Positions 33,898 through 39,834 of a stretch of 39,834 nucleotides of DNA are shown in pieces. Positions within the stretch are counted from its first letter, which is position 1. Each line of letters starts with the position of its first letter. Under the pieces are notes generated by a model. The model was given only the letters and a program-made list of their open reading frames with translations, ran no database searches and was not told the origin of the DNA. The DNA is taken from the NCBI GenBank assembly GCA_036558645.1, contig DATBFG010000003.1, positions 1-39,834 of the forward strand, read 5' to 3'. Source of the DNA: DATBFG01 sp036558645. GTDB lineage: Bacteria > Acidobacteriota > Terriglobia > Terriglobales > Acidobacteriaceae. A program made the position numbers and the translations under genes.

Positions 33898-34788
33898 CTA
33901 TTTGGAAAGCGGCAGCGAGTAGATCTTACCGGTCTTGCGCTCAGTTATCCAGAGAGTGTCGCCTGCCGGTTCGACTCCCGTGGGCGTTTGTAGTCCTTCC
34001 TTGATGACAGTGACCCTCCCTTTGTCTCCATTGACCGCAATAACAGAAATCTTCCCACCTTTGTTTTCGGCAACGAATAGCTTACCGTTCGCCGCACGCA
34101 TGCCATCAGGTCCTTGGACCGGCTGGTCCAGCGAAATATCGACCGGCCCTCTCGCTTTCCCGGATGCGTCCACAGGGATGCGATAGATATGATTCGTGAT
34201 CACGTTGTTCACGTAAAGCGTGCCATTGAGGAAGGTGATGCCGTCGATGCCCTTTAACAACGGATGTTCCAGGAACAGCTCTGCCGCGGAAGCACCGGGC
34301 CCCAGCTTATAGATCTTGGCGTTAGCGGTGTCCGTTAAATAAAGCGCCTTATCAGGCCCGATTGAGAAATCGTTGCACGTACTGTTATCACCCGGCAGAT
34401 TCCAACGGAGCTTCGGCGCGCCGCTGGAAAGATTGAATCCCCTTAGGGCCGTGTGCCGCTGTACCGGAGTGGTGTTGGGAACCGGAGTCAACTGGCACGT
34501 CCATAACGCATTCGTCGAAGCGTCGGCCAGCATGCCGAAGAAAAATGTGCCTGGGCCTTCAGCACTGGCGTCGACAAACTTCTCTGCAGTGGATGAACCG
34601 GAGCGCACCTTGTACACAAAGGGCTCGCTCGCGCTGCCAACAATCAATACACCCCCGGGCGCCACAGTCAAACTTTCCGGCTGCGACTTCGCGTCGGCGA
34701 TCAGGATGTCAGCGGGGAACGTAACATGTCCAAAACCTAAAGCCAGGACAAAGCAAACCGCGCATCGAGCGTTCAAGATACCCATCAT
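33898..34788 (-). CDS. Secreted SMP-30/NHL-like beta-propeller protein
   Basis: 296 residues from the ATG at 34788 (AGGAG five bases ahead; a second ATG follows directly). The signal peptide is NARCAVCFVLALGFGHVTFPA. Repeated blades are visible: PESLTVAPGGVLIVGSAS, CNDFSIGPDKALYLTDTANA, GIDGITFLNGTLYVNNVITN, GPDGMRAANGKLFVAENKGG, and TPTGVEPAGDTLWITERKTG. This is the six-bladed SMP-30/gluconolactonase/strictosidine-synthase-like fold. It may be a lactonase partner of the PQQ dehydrogenase (inference), since those enzymes yield lactones, but metal ligands cannot be assigned with certainty. The downstream partner gene is broken. Confidence 0.82.
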   Translation of the reverse strand: MMGILNARCAVCFVLALGFGHVTFPADILIADAKSQPESLTVAPGGVLIVGSASEPFVYKVRSGSSTAEKFVDASAEGPGTFFFGMLADASTNALWTCQLTPVPNTTPVQRHTALRGFNLSSGAPKLRWNLPGDNSTCNDFSIGPDKALYLTDTANAKIYKLGPGASAAELFLEHPLLKGIDGITFLNGTLYVNNVITNHIYRIPVDASGKARGPVDISLDQPVQGPDGMRAANGKLFVAENKGGKISVIAVNGDKGRVTVIKEGLQTPTGVEPAGDTLWITERKTGKIYSLPLSK

Positions 34789-34930
34789 CAAATCTCCTGG
34801 AAGGTGAATCGTTCGTGCTACCAATCAGCGATTCACATCAATGTAATGGCCGAAAAGCAAACGAACGAGAGCCCAGTCCAGTATACGGAAGACGCAGTGA
34901 CGCATGGCCCGGGGACTATGCGGCCGGTAC

Positions 34931-35260
34931 TCACTGCTCAAAGTAAAACTGGCAATGATTTTGGCAGCCGGGATTGAAGTTTGCGTCGCAACGGGGACAT
35001 TTGTTTGAACATCTAAGGTACTCAGCAATCGTCAGTTCGGCTCCACAGCGTCCGCACAGAACAGCCCGCTCATCCCATTCACTGCCGGGCCAAACCCTTA
35101 TCTCGTGATTGGCAAGCGCAATGTGGCAGTCTTTACACGCGTAATACTCGCCACAACACTTCATTTTGATCGCCACGATGTCGAGCGAAGAGCGGTAATG
35201 ATAGCAGCGCGTCTCCGCATCCAAGTCGATACCGTGCACGCGTTGTGAGAGCGGTGGCAC
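34931..35260 (-). CDS. CHY zinc-finger protein
   Basis: 109 residues starting at a GTG (35260). The CHY pattern is complete: RCYHYRSSLDIVAIKMKCCG, EYYACKDCHIALANHEIRVW, AVLCGRCGAELTIAEYLRC, KCPRCDANFNPGCQNHCQFY. Cysteines and histidines for three zinc ions are in place, as in yeast Hot13 and the N-terminal part of Pirh2. In bacteria the role is unknown; metal handling or redox is possible. The start is divergent from the M24 gene and only 23 bases from it, so their promoters must overlap each other's coding starts or the genes may be leaderless. Confidence 0.88.
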   Translation of the reverse strand: MPPLSQRVHGIDLDAETRCYHYRSSLDIVAIKMKCCGEYYACKDCHIALANHEIRVWPGSEWDERAVLCGRCGAELTIAEYLRCSNKCPRCDANFNPGCQNHCQFYFEQ

Positions 35261-35283
35261 GTTTTCTAGAATAAAAGTGATTC

Positions 35284-35985
35284 ATGCAAAAAGACATGAC
35301 GGAAATAGAAGCAGCGCGCGTTCGCGAACTCCAGGAAGCTCAAGCGAAAGCCGAAGCCCTGTTTCATGAGATTGAAACTCGCAAGCTGATTCGGGAAGGT
35401 ATCCTGGAAAGCCATTTAAACAACAAAATCTATTCTCTGGCGCAAGAGATGTATGGGATCATCACTTACTGGCATAAGCGAATCGTTCGGGCCGGGAACA
35501 ATACGTTATTGCCGTATGCCGAGAATCCGCCGGATCGGGTGATTGCCCAGGACGACATTTTGTTTCTCGATCTTGGGCCGGTGTTTGAGAACTGGGAGGC
35601 CGATTTCGGTCGCACCTTCGTGATCGGCGATGACCCGCTGAAAGAAAAATTGCGCTCAGACACGGAAGAAGCTTTTGCTGCGGGCAAACGACATTTTCAG
35701 GCGAGTCCCGAAATTACAGCCTCAGAACTGTTTGAACACGTCGCCGGATTGGCGGAGAACTCCGGCTGGGAATTCGGTGGGGTCATCGCCGGACATCTGA
35801 TTGGTCACTTTCCACACGAGCGATTTCCGGATGACAAAATCTCGCTCTATATTCATCCTAAAAATCACACCTGCATCCGAACCCAGTCCAGCGACGGGTT
35901 GATGCGGCATTGGATTTTGGAGGTCCACTTTGTCGATCGGAAGCATCAAATAGGCGCCTTCTTCGAAGAACTCCTGACGATTTGA
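35284..35985 (+). CDS. M24-family (pita-bread fold) metallopeptidase-like protein
   Basis: 233 residues, covering only the catalytic domain. The expected five metal ligands can be traced in order: Asp in LFLDLGPVFENW, Asp in EADFGRTF, His in GHLIGHFPHE, Glu in WILEVHFVD and Glu in GAFFEELL. Upstream are RKLIREGILESHLNNKIYSL, the typical entry helix, and YWHKRIVRAGNNTLLPY. Family members cleave N-terminal Xaa-Pro or Met, or act as creatinase. No signal peptide is present, so it is cytoplasmic. It lacks the N-terminal domain of full prolidases. It is divergent from the CHY zinc-finger gene. Confidence 0.85.
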   Translation: MQKDMTEIEAARVRELQEAQAKAEALFHEIETRKLIREGILESHLNNKIYSLAQEMYGIITYWHKRIVRAGNNTLLPYAENPPDRVIAQDDILFLDLGPVFENWEADFGRTFVIGDDPLKEKLRSDTEEAFAAGKRHFQASPEITASELFEHVAGLAENSGWEFGGVIAGHLIGHFPHERFPDDKISLYIHPKNHTCIRTQSSDGLMRHWILEVHFVDRKHQIGAFFEELLTI

Positions 35986-36082
35986 TGATTAGAAAGCCGC
36001 GCTGGAGTAATGGCCCGACGGCCAGGCCGATGAGGCGTAACCTGTGCCGCAGGCGGTACGAAGTCACAAATAGGTTTAGATT

Positions 36083-37798
36083 TTGCTTCTCTTTATAGCT
36101 GCTTATCTCGGTGGCGCGCTGACAATTCTCAGTCCGTGCATTCTGCCTATATTGCCGTTCACCTTTGTGAGAGCCGGCCAGTCTTTCCGCAGAACTGGCT
36201 TGCCTCTTCTCGCCGGAATGGCCATCACCTTTGCCCTGTTTGCAGGCGGGGCTGCCGCGGGCGGATCCTGGCTCGTACATGCAAATCAATTCGGCCGCAC
36301 AGTGGCACTTGTCGCGTTTGCAGTTCTTGGGTTGACGCTTATAATTCCGAAGTTGGCGGACCTGATCTCACGTCCGTTCCTTCGGCTCGGAAACACACTG
36401 ACCCAATCCGCTAACACCCATTCCGGCATAGGATCTTCGATTCTTCTCGGTGTCGCAACAGGATTGCTTTGGGCGCCATGCGCTGGTCCGATCTTGGGAT
36501 TGATTTTAACGGGCGCCGCGATTGGCGGACCCACGTTACGTACGTCTCTTCTACTGCTCTGTTACGCACTCGGCGCCGCCACTTCACTTGCAGTCGCAAT
36601 TCTCGCGGGCGGCCGCGTCTTCGGATCCCTCAAACGCCTCTTGGGCGCGGAGCAATGGTTGCGCCCAGCACTTGGCATTGCGATACTGGCCGCCGTAGCG
36701 GTCGTCGCTTTTGGCTTAGATCGCGGCATCTTAACGCGCCTTTCTACGGTTGGAACTTCCACCTTTGAGCAAAGGCTGTTATCGACTCTGCACCCTACGT
36801 CGGTCCGACCGGTTACGGCTCAGGATTCCGGTCAAGATGACGATGAGCCAAGCTTCGAAGGTGCCACAGCCTGGATCAACTCGCAACCATTGGAGTTGGA
36901 TCATCTGCGGGGCAAGGTTGTGCTGGTTGATTTCTGGACGTACTCTTGCATCAACTGTCTGCGCAGCATTCCGTACGTCGAAGCGTGGGCAAGAAAATAC
37001 GGGTCCAGTGGGCTGGTAGTCGTTGGCGTACATACGCCAGAGTTCGCTTTCGAAAAAGACCAGTCGAACGTCAGGAAAGCAGTGGCGGATCTGGGCATCG
37101 CCTATCCGGTCGCGATGGACAACGAGTACGACATCTGGAGTTCGTTCGATAACCAGTACTGGCCTGCTCATTATTTCTTCGATGCGAATGGCAAACTCCG
37201 CTACAAGCATTTTGGAGAAGGCAAAACGCAAAAGTCGGAGCGATGGATCCAACAACTGCTGGCCGAACGGCATGCTGGACCGACGGTACCGGGCGGAATC
37301 GTTGCCGTGCACGCAACCGGAGCCGAAGCGACTGCGGATGGACAGAATGTGCATTCCCCCGAAACCTACGTTGGGTACGAACGGACACATGGCTTTGCAG
37401 GTAGCCCGGGTATGGTCCGTGACCGTGTTCAAGGATATACCGCCCGGGGACCACTCTCGCTAAATCAGTGGGCTCTTTCGGGCCGCTGGATCGTTCACAA
37501 CGAAGATGCGGTGAGCGTGGCATCAGGGGATCTTATTCGCTTCAAATTTCACGCGCGTGATCTGCATCTAGTCCTCGGTCCTTCCACACCGGGCAAGCCG
37601 ATTCACTATCGCGTGAAGATTGACGGCCATCCGCCGGGACGCGATCACGGAGAAGATACGAATAGCCACGGCGAAGGCATCGTCACCGGTCAACGTCTAT
37701 ATCAATTGATTCGCCAGAGGGGAGCGATCGCCGACCACGACTTTGAGATTCAATTCACAAATCCGGGCGTTCAGGCATTCGCCTTCACATTTGGATAG
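36083..37798 (+). CDS. DipZ-like CcdA/DsbD membrane domain fused to thioredoxin-like domain
   Basis: 571 residues starting at a TTG (36083) that gives the family start LLFIAAYLGGALTILSPCIL. Residues 1-225 are the CcdA/DsbD membrane domain with six or so helices and the two conserved Pro/Cys motifs (SPCILPILPF; LLWAPCAGPILGL). Residues of about 255-400 are a TlpA-like thioredoxin domain (GKVVLVDFWTYSCINCLRSI, CxxC at residues 289-292). The last 170 residues form the C-terminal beta domain of DipZ proteins (ETYVGYERTHGFAGSPG, LNQWALSGRWIVHNEDAVSV, GVQAFAFTFG). It moves electrons from the cytoplasm to extracytoplasmic thiols and may support cytochrome c maturation, which fits the heme proteins in this window (inference). 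Confidence 0.9.
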   Translation: MLLFIAAYLGGALTILSPCILPILPFTFVRAGQSFRRTGLPLLAGMAITFALFAGGAAAGGSWLVHANQFGRTVALVAFAVLGLTLIIPKLADLISRPFLRLGNTLTQSANTHSGIGSSILLGVATGLLWAPCAGPILGLILTGAAIGGPTLRTSLLLLCYALGAATSLAVAILAGGRVFGSLKRLLGAEQWLRPALGIAILAAVAVVAFGLDRGILTRLSTVGTSTFEQRLLSTLHPTSVRPVTAQDSGQDDDEPSFEGATAWINSQPLELDHLRGKVVLVDFWTYSCINCLRSIPYVEAWARKYGSSGLVVVGVHTPEFAFEKDQSNVRKAVADLGIAYPVAMDNEYDIWSSFDNQYWPAHYFFDANGKLRYKHFGEGKTQKSERWIQQLLAERHAGPTVPGGIVAVHATGAEATADGQNVHSPETYVGYERTHGFAGSPGMVRDRVQGYTARGPLSLNQWALSGRWIVHNEDAVSVASGDLIRFKFHARDLHLVLGPSTPGKPIHYRVKIDGHPPGRDHGEDTNSHGEGIVTGQRLYQLIRQRGAIADHDFEIQFTNPGVQAFAFTFG

Positions 37799-37962
37799 GT
37801 TATTGTACGTCAGTACGTGCGGCTCGGAGTGAGCTTTCTGGAGCTGAATGGATCTCGGGATCGCTCCGATAATTAAAGAGGCCGCTACCATTCCGCGCAG
37901 GTCACATCATACTCAAACGAGGCGCGCCGAAAGCAACGTGCTCGCGTGTGACTTGGGATTGC

Positions 37963-38345
37963 TCAGCTCGTCAGAAAATGAAGCACGGTATGCAAGATGG
38001 GATGTACTTTAAGTGCCCGTAGCGCTGCCTCTTCGATGATCCTCTCAGGCGATTGCTGAAACCGTTTACCGAGCTCGATCTCGTGAGCCGCGTGTGCGAC
38101 CAACTCTGGACACTAGCGGTGGTCGCCTCGAGATGAAACTGCAGGCCGATAACGCTTGAGCCAATTTGGAAAGCCTGATTCGGCACAACTGCTGTTTCAG
38201 CAAAACGGACCGCGCGTGCCGGTAAATCGAACGTTTCGCCATGCCAGTGCAACGGTGTAAATTGCTCGGGGAGAGCTGCCGCAATACGCTCGGAGGCTTC
38301 GTGCTCTCTCAGCAAGATCACGATGACCTGATTGCGTTCCTGACT
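37963..38345 (-). pseudogene. Glutamine amidotransferase (class I) C-terminal fragment
   Basis: The minus strand reads VIVILLREHEASERIAAALP, then FTPLHWHGETFDLPARAVRF and VVPNQAFQIGSSVIGLQFHL, the C-terminal half of GMP-synthase-like type 1 amidotransferases, with the catalytic His in QFHLE. A frameshift near 38100 then gives LVAHAAHEIELGKRFQQSPE and HPILHTVLHFLTS, ending at 37963. The N-terminal half with the nucleophile Cys is absent. It is therefore a truncated and frameshifted remnant. Confidence 0.75.
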
Positions 38346-38404
38346 TCACTTACCGACACGACAGTGTTGCAGGACGTACGATTCTCAAATCCGTGGCACA
38401 CGTC

Positions 38405-38911
38405 TCACTGATGTTGTTTAGAGGTCTTCTGTGCCGTGAGTCGTCCCAAAGCAATCCGCTCGGCCGTGTTCGCGCCCGCCTCTTGGCGCAATTCCAAGTG
38501 ATCCAGCCACTTAATCTGCATGAAGCAATCGCCATCAGGGACAACCAGGCGAAAGGGGCCCCCGTGCTCGGCTGTCAACGTTCGATTGTACATACGAGTA
38601 GCAATCAGAATCCGTCCGATGCTATCTATCGCCAGAGGAATGCTGAACTGTCCAGCGCCCGCCTGAACATAACGGGCCTGCGCCATCGGCCTTGCCAGGG
38701 ATAGGACGGCTTCCAGCAGGACTCCTCCCCATTTGACGTCCGGAACAGTCCAACCCTCGAGACATGTGAAATCCTTCGTGAGGTCCCGCTGCGGCAGTTG
38801 CTGTAACTCCGCTTGCGTTAACTGCAAACATTCGGCGACAAGACCATCAACGCGTAACACGGTTTTGTTCAGATCACGATCTGCAGGCCACCGATGGATC
38901 GACAATTCCAC
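38405..38911 (-). CDS. Small molybdopterin-dependent oxidoreductase (SUOX-fold domain)
   Basis: 168 residues starting at a GTG (38911). It matches the molybdopterin-binding domain of sulfite-oxidase-like proteins: LRVDGLVAECLQLTQAELQQ, the Mo-ligand Cys in DFTCLEGWTVPDVKWGGVLL, AEHGGPFRLVVPD and CFMQIKWLDHLEL. It has only this domain, without dimerisation or heme domains and without a signal peptide, as in the short MsrP/YedY-like group. The electron partner is not encoded nearby. The frame is intact, although its 5' neighbourhood and the gene after it are degraded. Confidence 0.82.
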   Translation of the reverse strand: MELSIHRWPADRDLNKTVLRVDGLVAECLQLTQAELQQLPQRDLTKDFTCLEGWTVPDVKWGGVLLEAVLSLARPMAQARYVQAGAGQFSIPLAIDSIGRILIATRMYNRTLTAEHGGPFRLVVPDGDCFMQIKWLDHLELRQEAGANTAERIALGRLTAQKTSKQHQ

Positions 38912-38993
38912 GCAGCTTCACTCTCATCCCAAATTTATCGCGTTGCCCGAGTTGCTCCACGATGCGGCCGACTCGGGCTAACAAGCGCAATCG

Positions 38994-39542
38994 CTAGCTT
39001 CTTGGCTCATATCGCATCGCCACCGCCCCCGAGCCGAACTCCAGCCGGCTCACGAGCGTCAAGTCGATACGCTTCGATAGCCTCGCGAACAACGTCGGCC
39101 CGTGGCCTACTAGCCGGGGTTGCACCACGAACTCGTACTCATCGATCAATCCCAGCTCCGCCAACGCCAGCGGGCGCTTCACGCCTCCCACCAACAGTCC
39201 CTTACCCGACTCCCGCTTGAGCTGCTGAACGGCCTTCCTCAGATCCCCGCGCACAAGCTCTGCGTTCCAATCGGCCCTGTCCAGGGTGCTCGACACGACG
39301 TACTTCTTTGCCGCGTCGATCGTCCGGGCGAAGGGTTCCATCCAATCAGGCCTCGCTCCCGTCCACGCCGGCAGCCGAAACGCTGCCTTCATCATTTCGT
39401 AAGTCACCCGGCCGAAGGGGAGGGCATCGGCCCGATCGAGGTTCTCGACAGCGTGACGATGCAATTCTTCGTCCGCTAACACTCCGCGATGATCGCAGCA
39501 GCCGTCCAATGTGACGTTGATGGAATACCGAAGGGGTCGCAT
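38994..39542 (-). CDS. Dihydrofolate-reductase-family (RibD C-terminal) protein
   Basis: 182 residues, intact. The family pattern is clear: LRYSINVTLDGCCDHRGV, DRADALPFGRVTYEMMKAAF, KYVVSSTLDRADWNAELVRG, KGLLVGGVKRPLALAELGLI, and DEYEFVVQPRLVGHGPTLFA. These NADPH-binding proteins are common and mostly uncharacterised; few are true dihydrofolate reductases. It is a distant relative of the broken gene at 30624-31221, not a recent duplicate. The ATG at 39542 is preceded by no clear ribosome binding site. Confidence 0.87.
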   Translation of the reverse strand: MRPLRYSINVTLDGCCDHRGVLADEELHRHAVENLDRADALPFGRVTYEMMKAAFRLPAWTGARPDWMEPFARTIDAAKKYVVSSTLDRADWNAELVRGDLRKAVQQLKRESGKGLLVGGVKRPLALAELGLIDEYEFVVQPRLVGHGPTLFARLSKRIDLTLVSRLEFGSGAVAMRYEPRS

Positions 39543-39603
39543 GACGCAAGAGTACCGCCGATGGCGAGACTAGCAAGGTTAACCGCCTTCAGGGCGGGCG
39601 GAC

Positions 39604-39834
39604 AAGCCGATCACGCCCAAGGTGATTTGGGAAGCGGTGCAACACGTCGCACGAGAAGCGGGAATCCAGAAGCACGTCACACCACATACTCTCCGGCACG
39701 CTTCGGCATACTACACCACCTTTCAGAGTTCGTTCATTCTAAAGGCAATTGGCCTTGATCAGGCACAATCGACGGCAGTCTACGGCCGTCATGTACGGCT
39801 TGCACATGTGCCTGCACGGCCGGCAATTCTAGAT
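39604..39834 (+). pseudogene. Tyrosine recombinase (phage-integrase-type) fragment, runs off window
   Basis: One frame reads KPITPKVIWEAVQHVAREAG then IQKHVTPHTLRHASAYYTTF, matching the box II area of XerC/D-like recombinases, with the conserved H-x-L-R-H. After that the match fades: the expected LLGH and the catalytic Tyr region are not seen before the window ends. There is no start codon for it and upstream sequence is unrelated. It is best read as a remnant. Confidence 0.6.

Noticed and set aside
1..39834. CRISPR arrays, tRNA or rRNA genes, riboswitches
   Set aside because: No regularly spaced direct repeats, tRNA cloverleaf with its conserved TTCGA loop, rRNA segment or recognisable riboswitch core was found by reading both strands; a covariance-model search was not possible.

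Overview
The window reads as chromosomal DNA of a soil or plant-litter heterotroph, most likely an acidobacterium of the Solibacter/Bryobacter type. This is an inference from gene content: an Oar-like TonB-dependent receptor with an N-terminal carboxypeptidase-regulatory domain, a planctomycete-type cytochrome protein (PSCyt/DUF1549/DUF1553), a secreted D-aminoacylase-type amidohydrolase, many Gfo/Idh/MocA-type enzymes, and scattered decayed insertion sequences. No rRNA, tRNA or CRISPR array was seen.

Layout. (1) 1-3080, plus strand: an aldo/keto reductase cut by the window edge, a Gfo/Idh/MocA oxidoreductase and a secreted alpha/beta hydrolase, all with overlapping or nearly overlapping junctions. 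(2) 3085-10599, minus strand, transcribed toward the first block: PSCyt cytochrome protein, APH-fold small-molecule kinase, divergent enolase and secreted N-acyl-D-amino-acid deacylase-like protein, with junctions of +8, -22 and about +20 bp. The enolase has two active-site replacements (Glu168 to Asp and His373 to Val, yeast numbering) and overlaps the kinase gene. This kinase-enolase pair is the best candidate here for an undescribed pathway. (3) 10806-12096: a broken IS110-family transposase. (4) 12551-13979: an ECF sigma factor and a membrane-anchored probable anti-sigma factor. (5) 14430-24897: a carbohydrate locus with a Gfo/Idh/MocA enzyme, an N,N-dimethylformamidase-like LamG protein, an AraC regulator, an Oar-type TonB-dependent receptor, a RhaT-like rhamnose transporter and a GH140/apiosidase-like (DUF4038) hydrolase.

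(6) 24898-31494 is a gene graveyard. It holds a multiply frameshifted IS66 tnpC, an open KTSC/LigD-polymerase C-terminus chimera, a broken PolX N-terminus, an IS110 C-terminal fragment, intact DUF2200 and DUF899 genes, and broken VOC, DHFR-like and YciI-like genes. (7) 31743-32575: an ArsR-SRPBCC pair with a readable promoter and two perfect palindromes as probable operators. (8) 32715-34788, minus strand: a secreted beta-propeller (SMP-30/NHL-like) and a frameshifted PQQ-type sugar dehydrogenase. (9) 34931-37798: a CHY zinc-finger protein divergent from an M24 peptidase-fold protein, then a DipZ-like CcdA-thioredoxin fusion. (10) 37963-39834: a glutamine amidotransferase fragment, a small SUOX-fold molybdopterin protein, an intact DHFR-family protein and a tyrosine-recombinase fragment running off the end.

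Region 5 looks like a self-contained uptake and degradation unit for a rhamnose- or apiose-containing plant glycan: receptor at the outer membrane, hydrolase in the periplasm, RhaT at the inner membrane, oxidoreductase in the cytoplasm and AraC for control. Regions 6-8 show ongoing decay of accessory genes.
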